DNA from: Formosimonas limnophila
GTDB lineage: Bacteria > Pseudomonadota > Gammaproteobacteria > Burkholderiales > Burkholderiaceae
Length of the DNA: 56,978 nt
Direction: 5' to 3'
NCBI RefSeq assembly: GCF_014652675.1
Contig: NZ_BMZG01000012.1
Location: forward strand, 1-56,978
Under the pieces are notes generated by a model, which made no database searches, had not been told where the DNA came from, and saw only the letters and a program-made list of their open reading frames with translations. The position numbers were made by a program, and so were the translations under genes. Positions 32,994-42,697 of the stretch are shown one piece after another (position 1 is the stretch's first letter; every line of letters starts with the position of its first letter).

Positions 32994-35027
32994 ATGACTG
33001 AAAAAAACATCTCATCTGCCCCGCGTCAAATGCCACTTTCTCAAAAGTGGTGGGACTTTCTTGGCTCTATGCGTTTGGCGATTAGTCTGTTGACTATTTT
33101 GGCGATTGCCAGTGCGGTCGGCACAATGGTGAAGCAAAATGAGCCCATGATTAACTACGTGAATCAGTTTGGTGCTTTTTGGGCGCCGTGGTTTGGTAGC
33201 TTGGGTTTGTACGATGTGTACAACCAGCCGTGGTTTTTGGTGATTTTGGTGATTTTGTTGATTTCAACCAGCATCTGCTTGATTCGCAATACCCCTAAAA
33301 TGTTGCGTGACATGCGTGAATTCAAAAATCACAATCGCACCAACACATTGCTGCATTTGCACGAGCATGATCGCTGGCAAAGCACAGAGAGTGTGCAAAT
33401 ACTCACTCATTCTGCTGCGCAGATCCTCCAAAAGCACGGTTATCAAGTTAGAGCATCCAAAAATGCCGACGGTGTTTATCTCGCAGCCAAGCGTGGTCGC
33501 TACAATCGCCTCGGTTATATTTTTACCCATTTGGCGATTATCGTGATTTGTATTGGTGGTTTGTTGGACTCTGAGTTGTCGATTCGAGCGCAGGTGCTTC
33601 TGTTTGGCAAACAGCCGTTTAGTAATGTGGCGACTCAAATTCCTGACAATGGGATTTTGTCGAATGACACATTGAGCTATCGCGGTAATGTTAGCGTGTC
33701 AGAGGGTAAAACCGTTGATTATGTGTTACTTGACTATGATCAAAATACCCAGTTGGTACAAAAGCTACCATTTAATCTGCATTTGGATAAATTCACGATT
33801 GACTATTACTCAACTGGTATGCCCAAACGCTTTGCCAGTGATGTCTCCGTACAGGATAAAACCACAGGTGAGACATTTAAACAAACGATTGAGGTCAATC
33901 ATCCTTTGCGCTATAAAGGCGTGGCGATCTATCAGTCCTCATTCACGGATGGTGGCTCGAGTTTAAAGCTGGGTTTGTACCCGATGACAGGGACTGTATC
34001 GCAGCCAGCCATGGCTGATGCGGTGATGTTTAAAAATCACCAAATCGCCGTTGCTGGTAATGAGTACACCATTGAGTGGCGCGAGTTCAAAGCGATTAAC
34101 GTTGAGGATATCAGCGGAACGGTAACGAAAGCGGCACAAGACATTTCCCCTTTGGCGCATGCGATGCGTCCGACGGGCATGGAAAAAAAATTCGAGAGTT
34201 TAGGGCCGTCAATCCAGTTCGTTCTAAGGGATAAGACGGGGCAAGGTGTTGAGTTTCGTAACTACACATCTCCTGTGACGCTGGATAGTCAAGCAGTTAT
34301 TCTAAGTGGCGTGCGAACCAACCCTGATGAAGACTTTCGTTACTTGCGTATTCCCGCAGATGGCGAGCAAAGTATCGGTGACTTCATGCGTCTACGAGCC
34401 GCATTGTCTAATAGTGCACTGCGTGATCGGGCGATTCGTCAGTATGCTTTAACTTTGGGCGGCGGTGCGGATACCGAACAGTTTGTCAGCGGTACGACTA
34501 AGATGTTGGATGTTTTTGCTCAAGGTGGTTTGGGGCAGTTGGGTCAACTGCTTGAGCGTGATTTGCCCGAGCAACAGCGCGATCAAATGGCCAGTAGTTT
34601 GGCCAAAGCATTGGCAGGTAACCTTTGGGAGCTGCTGAATGTGGCACGTGTGGCTGAAGGCCTAAAGCCACTGCCCGATAACGAGCAAAGCCGACAGTTT
34701 GCGCGCATGTTGATGGTGAGTTATTCAGACAGTTTGGAATACGGCTCACCTGTTTATGTCCAGCTACAAGGTTTTGAGCAAGTGCAAGCATCAGTATTTC
34801 AGATGACGCGCTCACCCGGTCAGTTTTGGGTCTACTTGGGGTCTCTGATGCTTGTGTTGGGGACGTTGGCTATGACCTTTATCCGAGAGAGACGTTTGTG
34901 GTTGCACATTAAGCCGAATGAACACGGAGAGCAGGTGCTCACTGTGGCTGCGAGTAGCACGCGTCGGACGTTTGACTATTTGAGCCAGTGGCAAAAAGTA
35001 CTGGCGGATTTGCGTGGTATGGGTTGA
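32994..35027 (+). CDS. resB: Cytochrome c biogenesis protein ResB (System II)
   Basis: I start at the ATG at 32994 (MTEKNISS) instead of the TTG two codons earlier. The 677 residues have three N-terminal membrane helices (SMRLAISLLTILAIASAVG, WFLVILVILLISTS, GYIFTHLAIIVICIGG), a long periplasmic domain, and a last helix near the end (FWVYLGSLMLVLGTLAMTF). This is the ResB/Ccs1 topology. ResB with CcsA exports and attaches heme to apocytochromes. Family features include EVNHPLRYKGVAIYQSSF. Confidence 0.95.
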   Translation: MTEKNISSAPRQMPLSQKWWDFLGSMRLAISLLTILAIASAVGTMVKQNEPMINYVNQFGAFWAPWFGSLGLYDVYNQPWFLVILVILLISTSICLIRNTPKMLRDMREFKNHNRTNTLLHLHEHDRWQSTESVQILTHSAAQILQKHGYQVRASKNADGVYLAAKRGRYNRLGYIFTHLAIIVICIGGLLDSELSIRAQVLLFGKQPFSNVATQIPDNGILSNDTLSYRGNVSVSEGKTVDYVLLDYDQNTQLVQKLPFNLHLDKFTIDYYSTGMPKRFASDVSVQDKTTGETFKQTIEVNHPLRYKGVAIYQSSFTDGGSSLKLGLYPMTGTVSQPAMADAVMFKNHQIAVAGNEYTIEWREFKAINVEDISGTVTKAAQDISPLAHAMRPTGMEKKFESLGPSIQFVLRDKTGQGVEFRNYTSPVTLDSQAVILSGVRTNPDEDFRYLRIPADGEQSIGDFMRLRAALSNSALRDRAIRQYALTLGGGADTEQFVSGTTKMLDVFAQGGLGQLGQLLERDLPEQQRDQMASSLAKALAGNLWELLNVARVAEGLKPLPDNEQSRQFARMLMVSYSDSLEYGSPVYVQLQGFEQVQASVFQMTRSPGQFWVYLGSLMLVLGTLAMTFIRERRLWLHIKPNEHGEQVLTVAASSTRRTFDYLSQWQKVLADLRGMG

Positions 35028-35148
35028 TGAGACTTTTGTGTGCAACTAATCAATTGATAAGAATGAATTGATTAAAAGGTTGCTCTAAAAGCTTTTCAAC
35101 TTGTGATTGTTTTTGTTTGTAATTGTATTGTTATGACTTGGAAACTCC

Positions 35149-36582
35149 ATGGAAACTATTGATTTAGATTCATCTTTTAAACGCCTCGCATCGTTGTCTC
35201 CCACAGTGCCTTGGTATCGTCGCCTATCGTGGGGTGATGGGTTGTTCGCTCTGTTGGTGGTCGCCTTGTTCGTTTATGGTGGGTTAAAAAACCGTACCTT
35301 GATGGATGTGTATGAAGAGGTGATTTTGGCCGGCACAGCCATTTCAGTAGTGGCGTTGGGTTGTTTTTGGCGTCCGCTTCAGCTGGTCTTTGGTGCCGTG
35401 GCCTTATTATCGCTCGCGGCGGTACAGGCTTATGCGGGTGCTTTGGATAACGGCGAAAAAGTGTTTTGGCTTAAATACATGCTCGCTTCTCAACCAGCGG
35501 TGCTTTGGATGAGTGTGTTGTTTGTACTATCAACATTGGCGTATTGGGTCAACGCATTTGTACCGCGAGATACATTGGGCTGGCTGGCGTCTCGACTGGC
35601 GTATGCGGCGCTTGTAATTGGCAGCGTGGCCTTGATGGTGCGTTGGCACGAGAGCTACTTGATTGCGACTGATGTCGGACACATTCCAGTGTCCAATTTG
35701 TATGAAGTATTTATTTTATTCGCGTTGCTCACCACTGCGTTTTATTTATATTACGAAAACCACTATCGTACACGTCAGCTGGGTGCATTTGTGATGCTCG
35801 TGGTGTGCGCGGCGGTGGGGTTTTTGCTTTGGTACAGTGTTGAACGTGGCGCGCACGAAATCAAGCCGCTGATTCCCGCATTGCAATCATGGTGGATGAA
35901 AATTCATGTGCCAGCGAACTTTATCGGATACGGTACGTTTTCATTGGCTGCGATGGTGGGTTTTGCTTATTTGATTAAGTATTTGGGGACGCCGTTTGAA
36001 TCGTTGCCTGAAAGTTTACAGAATAGTTCCGACCCCGCATTCAATCAGCAGTCATTAAGCCAGAAAAAGGCCATCCATGCCCAACGGACACGCGTGGCCA
36101 CCATTGTGTTGTGGGTCTTGGGTAGCTTGTTGTTCATCGAGCCGCTGTTGTTTCGCCCGAATATGACGGTGGATTATTTCTCAACGTACTGGGCGATTTA
36201 CTTAGCCGTGGGGATGATTGTCGTTGGCTTAATTTTAATGTTGCGTCATCGATTGGCTGAGACCTTGCCTGGCTTTGCTGTGCTCGACGACATCATGTAT
36301 AAGTCCATTGCGGTTGGGTTTGTATTCTTCACAATTGCAACGATTCTTGGGGCACTGTGGGCGGCTGATGCGTGGGGCAAATATTGGAGTTGGGATCCCA
36401 AAGAAGTTTGGGCGTTGATTGTTTGGTTGAACTATGCGGCATGGCTACATTTGCGTTTGGTTAAAGGTATGCGAGGTGTATTCAGTGCATACTGGGTATT
36501 GGTTGGCTTGTTGATTACTGGTTTTGCGTTTTTGGGCGTGAATATTTTCTTGTCGGGTTTGCATTCATACGGCGCGATTTGA
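35149..36582 (+). CDS. ccsA: Cytochrome c biogenesis protein CcsA/ResC (System II heme exporter)
   Basis: This 477-residue polytopic membrane protein has the tryptophan-rich WWD heme-handling motif (WGKYWSWDPKEVWALIVWL) and flanking histidines expected of CcsA. The N-terminal extension of several helices is usual in betaproteobacteria. It follows resB by 121 bases; that gap holds a nine-base inverted repeat (TAATCAATT/AATTGATTA at 35047-35074). The pair completes a System II maturation pathway. Confidence 0.93.
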   Translation: METIDLDSSFKRLASLSPTVPWYRRLSWGDGLFALLVVALFVYGGLKNRTLMDVYEEVILAGTAISVVALGCFWRPLQLVFGAVALLSLAAVQAYAGALDNGEKVFWLKYMLASQPAVLWMSVLFVLSTLAYWVNAFVPRDTLGWLASRLAYAALVIGSVALMVRWHESYLIATDVGHIPVSNLYEVFILFALLTTAFYLYYENHYRTRQLGAFVMLVVCAAVGFLLWYSVERGAHEIKPLIPALQSWWMKIHVPANFIGYGTFSLAAMVGFAYLIKYLGTPFESLPESLQNSSDPAFNQQSLSQKKAIHAQRTRVATIVLWVLGSLLFIEPLLFRPNMTVDYFSTYWAIYLAVGMIVVGLILMLRHRLAETLPGFAVLDDIMYKSIAVGFVFFTIATILGALWAADAWGKYWSWDPKEVWALIVWLNYAAWLHLRLVKGMRGVFSAYWVLVGLLITGFAFLGVNIFLSGLHSYGAI

Positions 36583-36658
36583 AAAACCTCTTTGCTCTTT
36601 GCAGAGATAGCTTCCATGCAGAGCCGAATAAGAATTTATAATTTTTTTACAAAAGGGG

Positions 36659-36687
36659 TTGACGGTTAAAGTAAAGTTCTCTATAAT
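36659..36687 (+). promoter_or_regulatory. Strong sigma-70 promoter of the tRNA operon
   Basis: TTGACG and TATAAT separated by 17 bases, 18 bases before tRNA-Gly: nearly perfect consensus, as expected for stable RNA. It lies in the 123-base gap after ccsA, which holds no other gene. Confidence 0.85.
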
Positions 36688-36705
36688 TGTTTTCTGTCTT
36701 GCAGC

Positions 36706-36781
36706 GCGGGAATAGCTCAGTTGGTAGAGCGCAACCTTGCCAAGGTTGAGGTCGCGAGTTCGAGCCTCGTTTCCCGCTCCA
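36706..36781 (+). tRNA. tRNA-Gly (anticodon GCC)
   Basis: A 76-base cloverleaf: acceptor GCGGGAA pairs with TTCCCGC, the D-arm is GCTCAGTTGGTAGAGC, the anticodon loop CTTGCCA carries GCC, the T-loop is TTCGAGC, and CCA is encoded. It is first in a three-tRNA operon. Confidence 0.95.
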
Positions 36782-36865
36782 GATTCGAAAGGGGAAGCCT
36801 AACAGCTTCCTCTTTTATTTATTAAATCTCTTGATCGTTGTTTGTTCACGAGTACCAGCCAAAAT

Positions 36866-36939
36866 GGCGGGGTGGCAGAGTGGTTATGCAGCGGCCTGCA
36901 AAGCCGTGGACGCCGGTTCGATTCCGACCCCCGCCTCCA
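36866..36939 (+). tRNA. tRNA-Cys (anticodon GCA)
   Basis: A 74-base cloverleaf: acceptor GGCGGGG pairs with CCCCGCC, the anticodon loop CTGCAAA carries GCA, the T-loop is TTCGATT, and CCA is encoded. U73 before CCA is the known cysteine identity element. Confidence 0.95.
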
Positions 36940-36953
36940 TTTGGACATGTGTA

Positions 36954-37047
36954 GCCCGGGTGGTGAAATTGGTAGACACAGCGGACTTAAAATCCGCCGC
37001 TTACCTGAATAAGGGGCGTGCCGGTTCGATTCCGGCCCCGGGCACCA
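36954..37047 (+). tRNA. tRNA-Leu (anticodon TAA)
   Basis: A 94-base class II tRNA: acceptor GCCCGGG pairs with CCCGGGC, the anticodon loop CTTAAAA carries TAA, there is a long variable arm, and ACCA is encoded. The T-arm and acceptor are identical to those of the second tRNA-Leu at 42741. Confidence 0.93.
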
Positions 37048-37069
37048 GTTTGATTGAGTTGAGACGCAT

Positions 37070-37097
37070 TAGCCGCTAATTTATTTAGCGGCTTTTT
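37070..37097 (+). terminator. Terminator of the Gly-Cys-Leu tRNA operon
   Basis: AGCCGCTAA and TTAGCGGCT form a nine-base stem around a five-base loop and are followed by five Ts, 23 bases after the last tRNA. Confidence 0.85.
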
Positions 37098-37280
37098 GTT
37101 TGTCTGTTGCTTTGTTTACCAGAGATGTGCAATGCCAATCAATTAAAAAGAACAATGAAACGCCTTGCGCTTTGTGTAGGATTTATGGAACAATGCGAAG
37201 AGAAGGCGCGATTAAAGCGCACGATGATTTCTTTAAAAACCACAGATTGTTTACTCAATATTAAGTCTTAGGAGACGTAC

Positions 37281-38282
37281 ATGAATACAAAAAAATGGCT
37301 CGCCACATTGGCCATGACTGCCTTGGCAACAGCTCTGGTCGCTTGCGGTGACAAAAAAACAGATGTCAATGCCACTTATAAGCCAGAAGCCGTGACAATG
37401 GTTGCACCATCTGGTGCAGGCGGTGGTTGGGATAAAACAGCGCGCTCGGTGGTTAAAGTGTTGGGTGAAACTAAATTGGTTGATGCGCCGATGACCGTTG
37501 AGAATGTGCCAGGTGCTTCTGGGGCTAAGTTCTTGGCCACATACACAACCAAGGATGTGGGAAACAATAACAAGTTGTTCGTGAATTCTCCTCCAATTTT
37601 GATCAATAATTTGCGTAAAGAGGGTAATAGTCCTGTTGGCTACAAAGATGTCACGCCTTTGGCTGGCTTACTTAAAGACTTCGGTGCGATTGTTGTGAAA
37701 GCCGACTCACCTTATAAAGACATCAAAGGTTTGATTGATGCGGTTAAGGCTGATCCTTCTAAAGTTTCCATTGGAGGTGGCTCTTCTCCCGGTAGTATGG
37801 ATCATTTGTTGGCCATGTTGCCTTTGTACAAAGCTGGCGTTGATGTGACCAAGGTGAAATACGTGCCACACGATGGTGGCGGCGAAGCGATGACGGCATT
37901 GTTGGGTGGTAATCTAGAAGCGATTGCAACAGATGCATCAAGCGTCGGTGAATATGTTAAGTCGGGTAAGGTTCGCGTTTTGGCTGTATCGTCACCAACA
38001 AAAATCGAGGGTATTGATGCACCGAGCTACAAAGAAGCAGGGATTGATACTGAGTTCACGATTTGGCGTGGTGTGTTCGGCCCTAAAGGCATGAGTCCAG
38101 TTGCTAAAACTTACTGGACAAAAGCCTTGGCTGATTTGAGTGCGAAGCCTGAGTGGGCTGCTGAACTCAAAGCACAAAGTTGGACAGCTGACTACAAAGA
38201 TGCAGCGGCGTTCACCGCATACTTGGCTCAACAAGAGACTTTGATTAAAGATGTCTTGACTGCATTGCAAATGGCGAAGTAA
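37281..38282 (+). CDS. tctC: Tripartite tricarboxylate transporter substrate-binding protein, lipoprotein form
   Basis: The 333 residues match the TctC/Bug family: PSGAGGGWDKTARSV, VENVPGASGAKFL, GGGSSPGSMDHLLAMLPLYKAG, and a GGEAMTALLGGNLEA stretch. The family binds carboxylates such as citrate in the periplasm. The N-terminus is a lipoprotein signal ending L-V-A-C at Cys21, so the protein is membrane-tethered instead of freely soluble. AGGAG precedes the ATG. tctB and tctA follow, with a terminator-like hairpin between tctC and tctB that could set a high binding-protein to permease ratio. Confidence 0.88.
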   Translation: MNTKKWLATLAMTALATALVACGDKKTDVNATYKPEAVTMVAPSGAGGGWDKTARSVVKVLGETKLVDAPMTVENVPGASGAKFLATYTTKDVGNNNKLFVNSPPILINNLRKEGNSPVGYKDVTPLAGLLKDFGAIVVKADSPYKDIKGLIDAVKADPSKVSIGGGSSPGSMDHLLAMLPLYKAGVDVTKVKYVPHDGGGEAMTALLGGNLEAIATDASSVGEYVKSGKVRVLAVSSPTKIEGIDAPSYKEAGIDTEFTIWRGVFGPKGMSPVAKTYWTKALADLSAKPEWAAELKAQSWTADYKDAAAFTAYLAQQETLIKDVLTALQMAK

Positions 38283-38290
38283 TCCAAACA

Positions 38291-38320
38291 AAAACGCTTG
38301 TCTGATGACAAGCGTTTTTT
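38291..38320 (+). terminator. Terminator/attenuator between tctC and tctB
   Basis: AAAACGCTTGTC and GACAAGCGTTTT form a 12-base stem around TGAT, with six Ts. As tctB and tctA lie beyond, partial read-through would favour excess binding protein. Confidence 0.8.
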
Positions 38321-38451
38321 CAGAAGTCTGCTGATGTGTTTCGTGGGCAGCGCGTTTGAACATAAAAGTTAGATAAGCTCTCTTTGATAGTGCTTATTTG
38401 ATGATAAAACGACTCGTGCCATGATGCATTGAGCGTATAGGAGCAAATAGA

Positions 38452-38907
38452 ATGTCCCATCGTTTTGATTTCGTCGCCAGTTTGATTTTCTTGGCGCTTG
38501 GTATCTTGTTCGTCATGGGGGCGCGTGATATGGCTGGTGCTGTTTATGGTAGCAGCATTACCTCTGGAACGTTTCCTCTGGTTTTTGGTTGGGCGCTTTT
38601 GGGGCTGTCTGCTTTACTCATGATTGAAACTCTGAAAAAAACAGCTGCTGCTAAGAAAGAACCCGAACCTTTGTTTTACAAGCGTTTTGCAGTCATAGCT
38701 TTGGCTTGTTTTTTTTACGTGCTTTTGCTTGAACCGATTGGTTATGTCATCACCACTTTTTTATTTTTGGTGGTGTGTTTTCAGGCCATGGAGCGCGGCA
38801 GTATCGTTAAAACCTTGTTGATTGCGGCTGGGTTTTCTTTGGGGATTTATTTGTTGTTTGTGGTTTTGCTCAAAGGCAGTTTACCTGCTTGGCCGAGCTT
38901 TATTTAA
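38452..38907 (+). CDS. tctB: Tripartite tricarboxylate transporter small membrane subunit
   Basis: This 151-residue protein has four membrane helices (SLIFLALGILFVMGA, FPLVFGWALLGLSALLM, FAVIALACFFYVLLL, LLIAAGFSLGIYLLFVVLL) and the GTFPLVFG element typical of TctB. It partners TctA in the membrane. tctA begins 12 bases after its stop. Confidence 0.85.
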   Translation: MSHRFDFVASLIFLALGILFVMGARDMAGAVYGSSITSGTFPLVFGWALLGLSALLMIETLKKTAAAKKEPEPLFYKRFAVIALACFFYVLLLEPIGYVITTFLFLVVCFQAMERGSIVKTLLIAAGFSLGIYLLFVVLLKGSLPAWPSFI

Positions 38908-38919
38908 GGGGGAGCAGAC

Positions 38920-40449
38920 ATGTCTACAATGGAATATCTAATCAACGGTTTTGCAACGGCGTTTACGTGGTACAACCTTTTGTTTGCTTTTGTTGGGGTG
39001 TTTTTGGGAACCGCTGTTGGTGTGTTGCCTGGCATCGGTCCAATGAGTGGTGTGGCTTTACTGATTCCTGTCACGGCGACACTGACCCAAGGTTTGGGGC
39101 TGAATGCAGAGGCTGCTGCAACCAGCTCGATTATCCTGCTCGCTGGCGTCTACTACGGTGCGATGTATGGTGGTTCCACCACTTCGATTTTGCTCAATAC
39201 CCCTGGTGAATCATCCTCAGTGGTGACTGCATTGGATGGCTATCAAATGGCTAAGCAGGGGCGCGCAGGCAGTGCGTTGTCGATTTCTGCCATGGGTTCA
39301 TTTTTTGCGGGGATTGTCACATTGCTGGGGTTGGTCTTGGTGGCGGAGCCTTTGTCTGAGTTGGCTCTGAGGTTTGGTTATGCTGAGTATTTTTCACTGA
39401 TGTTGCTTGGGTTGTGTGCTGTGAGTGGCTTGGCGGGTAAGTCGATGACCAAGGCGTTGATGATGACTGTGTTTGGTTTGTTGCTCTCAACCATTGGCGT
39501 GGATCAGTCGGGTACGTTCCGTTTCACCATGGGGTCGCCTATTTTGGCGGATGGGATTCAGTTCTTGACACTGGCTGTCGGTTTGTTTGCGGTTGGTGAA
39601 GTCTTTAAAACTGTGCTGGAGCAGGCCACAGAAGACATTCAGTTGGCTAAAATCAACAACTTGTACCCATCGAAGGAAGAGTTTAAGGCGAGTACGGGGC
39701 CGATTGTACGTGGTTCATTTTTGGGCTTTTTTATTGGCATTTTGCCGGGTGCTGGTGCGACGTTGGCCTCGTTTTTTTCCTACATCATGGAAAAAAAAGT
39801 CTCTAAGCATCCTGAAAAATTCGGCAAAGGTGCGATTGAAGGAGTGGCTGGACCAGAGTCTGCCAATAACGCAGCCGCAGGTGGGGCGATGATTCCATTG
39901 CTCACATTGGGGATTCCTGGTTCTGGTACGACAGCCATTTTAATGGGTGCATTGATTATGTACAATGTTCAGCCTGGCCCATTGTTGTTTGCTGAGCACC
40001 CACAAGTGGCTTGGGGCTTGATTGCCAGTATGTTCATCGGCAATGTGATTTTGCTGGTTTTGAATATGCCGCTTGTGCGTATTTTTGCCAAAATTATTAG
40101 CACCCCTGCAAAATATCTGTTGCCGATTATTATTGCCATTTCAGTGTTTGGCGTGTTCTCAGTGCAAAATTCGATTTTTGACTTATGGGTTTTGTTCACA
40201 GCAGGGATTATCAGTTATTTCCTTGTGAAAAATGATTTTCCATTGGCTCCCGTTCTGCTCGGTCTGGTTTTGGGGCCGATGATGGAAAACAATATGCGCA
40301 ATGCCCTTGTGCGTTCTTCAGGTGACTGGATGACATTTGTTGAGCGACCATTGTCTTGTGTTTTGTTGGTGATTTCAGCAGCTTGGGTTTTGGTGCCTTT
40401 ATTGCTCAAACTGCGTGGTAAACAGGTACTGGTTAATGAAGAAGGTTGA
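38920..40449 (+). CDS. tctA: Tripartite tricarboxylate transporter large permease subunit
   Basis: The 509 residues make about 12 membrane helices and carry the two family signatures, GVLPGIGPMSGVALLIP with YGGSTTSILLNTPGE, and their inverted copy GILPGAGATLASFFSY with LTLGIPGSGTTAIL. TctA forms the sodium- or proton-driven pore that receives substrate from TctC. GGGGG precedes the ATG. The operon ends in a strong terminator. Confidence 0.93.
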   Translation: MSTMEYLINGFATAFTWYNLLFAFVGVFLGTAVGVLPGIGPMSGVALLIPVTATLTQGLGLNAEAAATSSIILLAGVYYGAMYGGSTTSILLNTPGESSSVVTALDGYQMAKQGRAGSALSISAMGSFFAGIVTLLGLVLVAEPLSELALRFGYAEYFSLMLLGLCAVSGLAGKSMTKALMMTVFGLLLSTIGVDQSGTFRFTMGSPILADGIQFLTLAVGLFAVGEVFKTVLEQATEDIQLAKINNLYPSKEEFKASTGPIVRGSFLGFFIGILPGAGATLASFFSYIMEKKVSKHPEKFGKGAIEGVAGPESANNAAAGGAMIPLLTLGIPGSGTTAILMGALIMYNVQPGPLLFAEHPQVAWGLIASMFIGNVILLVLNMPLVRIFAKIISTPAKYLLPIIIAISVFGVFSVQNSIFDLWVLFTAGIISYFLVKNDFPLAPVLLGLVLGPMMENNMRNALVRSSGDWMTFVERPLSCVLLVISAAWVLVPLLLKLRGKQVLVNEEG

Positions 40450-40466
40450 TTATTCTTCACATTAAA

Positions 40467-40498
40467 AAAAACGGCGTCGAAAAATCGGCGCCGTTTTT
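40467..40498 (+). terminator. Terminator of the tct operon
   Basis: AAAAACGGCGTCGA pairs with TCGGCGCCGTTTTT (one G-T pair), 17 bases after tctA. Confidence 0.85.
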
Positions 40499-40563
40499 CA
40501 TTTAACAAGGCTGTGTGTGGCATTTCAGTTAAAATACACCCATTGTAAACAAACACCATAACC

Positions 40564-41613
40564 ATGCTTGACGATCGCGCCAAAAAGCTTTTGCTGTCCT
40601 TGATTGCCCAATACATTGGGCAGGGGCAACCTGTTGCTTCTAAAGCCTTGATTGAGCATGCAGGTTTGGAGCTGTCTTCTGCGACAGTGCGAAATGTGAT
40701 GGCTGATTTAGAACGCATGGGTTTGATTGTGAGTCCTCACACATCTGCAGGGCGTGTACCGACACCACAGGGTTATCGTTTTTTTGTGGATGCGATGATG
40801 ACGGTGGGGCAGTATTCGTCAGTGGAAGATGATTTGTTACAAGCCCAGTTGCAGCCTGATACACCACAGCGTCTGGTGGCCACCGCTGCGAGTTTGCTAT
40901 CGCAGGTGTCACAATTTGCTGGTGTGATTTCTACACCCAAACGATCGGGACAACAAGTTTTTCGACAAATCGAATTCCTCTCGTTGTCCACGCAACGTAT
41001 TTTGGTCATCGTGATCACGCCTGATGGCGATGTACAAAACCGTCTGTTGCATGTGGCAGAACCCTACAGCGCGTCTCAATTGGTTGAGGCGGCGAATTAC
41101 TTAAATAGCCATTATGCAGGCATACCCTTGTCTCAAATTCAAAAGACCATCAAGCAGGAGCTGTCGCATTTGCAGCAACGTGTGGCAGACCTCATGCAAG
41201 CGGCTATTAGTCAGCCCGTGCAGGATGCTACCACACAGCTGGAAGATGCTTTAATTGTCAAGGGTGAGCGGCATTTGCTCAACGTCAATGAACTGACCAG
41301 TGACATGAACCGATTGCGCCAGACATTTCACTTGTTTGATGAAAAAACACGATTGCTGCAGTTACTTGAGCAGGCCAGTACGGCAGATGGTGTGCAGATT
41401 TTTATTGGCGGTGAGTCCGATGTTTTGCCGTTTGACGGGGTGTCGATTATTTCTGCACCGTACTCAGAGAACAATCAGATTATTGGCACGCTTGGTGTCA
41501 TTGGCCCCTCTCGAATGGCTTATGACAAAATGATTCCTTTGGTCAATGTCACCGCACAGATATTGTCGCGTGTGCTGAGCCATACCTCTACAACCACGAA
41601 CATTGAGTATTGA
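40564..41613 (+). CDS. hrcA: Heat-inducible transcription repressor HrcA
   Basis: The 349 residues begin with the winged-helix domain (LLSLIAQYIGQGQPVASKAL, SSATVRNVMADLERMGLI, SAGRVPTPQGYRFFVD) and continue with the dimerisation and GAF-like domains. HrcA binds CIRCE operators of the groESL and dnaKJ operons. No CIRCE repeat (TTAGCACTC-N9-GAGTGCTAA) was seen in front of it, so autoregulation is not evident. hemH follows after only four bases. Confidence 0.96.
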   Translation: MLDDRAKKLLLSLIAQYIGQGQPVASKALIEHAGLELSSATVRNVMADLERMGLIVSPHTSAGRVPTPQGYRFFVDAMMTVGQYSSVEDDLLQAQLQPDTPQRLVATAASLLSQVSQFAGVISTPKRSGQQVFRQIEFLSLSTQRILVIVITPDGDVQNRLLHVAEPYSASQLVEAANYLNSHYAGIPLSQIQKTIKQELSHLQQRVADLMQAAISQPVQDATTQLEDALIVKGERHLLNVNELTSDMNRLRQTFHLFDEKTRLLQLLEQASTADGVQIFIGGESDVLPFDGVSIISAPYSENNQIIGTLGVIGPSRMAYDKMIPLVNVTAQILSRVLSHTSTTTNIEY

Positions 41614-41617
41614 CCCT

Positions 41618-42613
41618 ATGAGCGCATCTATTGGTATTTTACTTGTAAATCTCGGCTCGCCTGACGCGGCCACACCTGACGCGGTCAAACGCTACTTGAA
41701 AGAATTTCTCAGTGATAAACGGGTTGTGAATCTGCCTGCAATACTCTGGCAACCGATTTTGCATGGTATCATCCTGCGTACCCGTCCTGCAAAAGTCGCA
41801 CTTAAGTATCAAACGATTTGGAGGGGTGAGCACCATGCTGATGGCGCACCGCTCAAACGCATTACGGCGGAACAAGCCGCTCGTCTGGCTGCCGAGATGC
41901 CACACAAAGTATACTGGGCCATGCGCTATCAAAGCCCCAGTATCGAGAGCGCCATTGAGCAAATGCACCGAGATGGCATTCGTCACTTTGTTTTGTTGCC
42001 CATGTATCCACAGTACTCAACCACCACGACCTTGTCTGTTGTTGACGAAGTCGAGCGCAGTCTCAAAGCCTACAGTGGTCAAAACATCAAGCTCACCACC
42101 ATCACCGACTATTATGCGCATCCATCATACGTAAAGGCACTTGCTGAGAGTGTGCGATCACATTGGGCTAAAGTCGGGGTGCCAAATTGGCTAGCGGGTG
42201 ATAAACTCATGGTCAGCTTTCATGGTATCCCCAAGGTACTGGTGGACAAAGGCGACCCTTACCAGCGACAGTGCCAAGCCACTTTTGATGCACTCATTGC
42301 CGAGTTGGGGATTGATCAGCAACAAGCTCACATTGTTTACCAGTCTCGCTTTGGGGCGCAAAAATGGCTCGAACCCTACGCCAGCCCCACGTTGAAAGCC
42401 TTGGCTCAGGCTGGTACGAAGCGTATTGATATTCTCTGCCCAGGCTTTGCCGCTGATTGCTTAGAGACACTTGAGGAGGTTCAACACGAGCTTGCCGAAG
42501 AGTTTATGAGTGAGGGCGGACAAACGTATCATTACATTCCTTGTCTTAATGAACATACGAAGCATTTAGAACAAGTTCTCACGTCTGTGATTGATGGCGT
42601 CATTGGTACATAA
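41618..42613 (+). CDS. hemH: Ferrochelatase
   Basis: I start at the ATG at 41618 (MSASIGILLVNLGSPD); the longer TTG frame overlaps hrcA. The 331 residues match HemH: NLGSPDAATPDAVKRYLKEF, MRYQSPSIESAI, LLPMYPQYSTTTT, VSFHGIP with the conserved His, YQSRFGAQKWLEPY, and CPGFAADCLETLEE with the conserved Glu. It inserts ferrous iron into protoporphyrin IX at the inner membrane face. Confidence 0.96.
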   Translation: MSASIGILLVNLGSPDAATPDAVKRYLKEFLSDKRVVNLPAILWQPILHGIILRTRPAKVALKYQTIWRGEHHADGAPLKRITAEQAARLAAEMPHKVYWAMRYQSPSIESAIEQMHRDGIRHFVLLPMYPQYSTTTTLSVVDEVERSLKAYSGQNIKLTTITDYYAHPSYVKALAESVRSHWAKVGVPNWLAGDKLMVSFHGIPKVLVDKGDPYQRQCQATFDALIAELGIDQQQAHIVYQSRFGAQKWLEPYASPTLKALAQAGTKRIDILCPGFAADCLETLEEVQHELAEEFMSEGGQTYHYIPCLNEHTKHLEQVLTSVIDGVIGT

Positions 42614-42697
42614 CGCTCAAATGCTTCTGTCTTTCATCGCTTTAAAGCGGTTCTTACGAATTAACCGTATTTTTTTGTGAAATCAATCAAACTTGAC

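Noticed and set aside
40500-40563. CIRCE operator in front of hrcA
   Set aside because: No TTAGCACTC/GAGTGCTAA inverted repeat found; only a TAAAAT -10-like box is visible.
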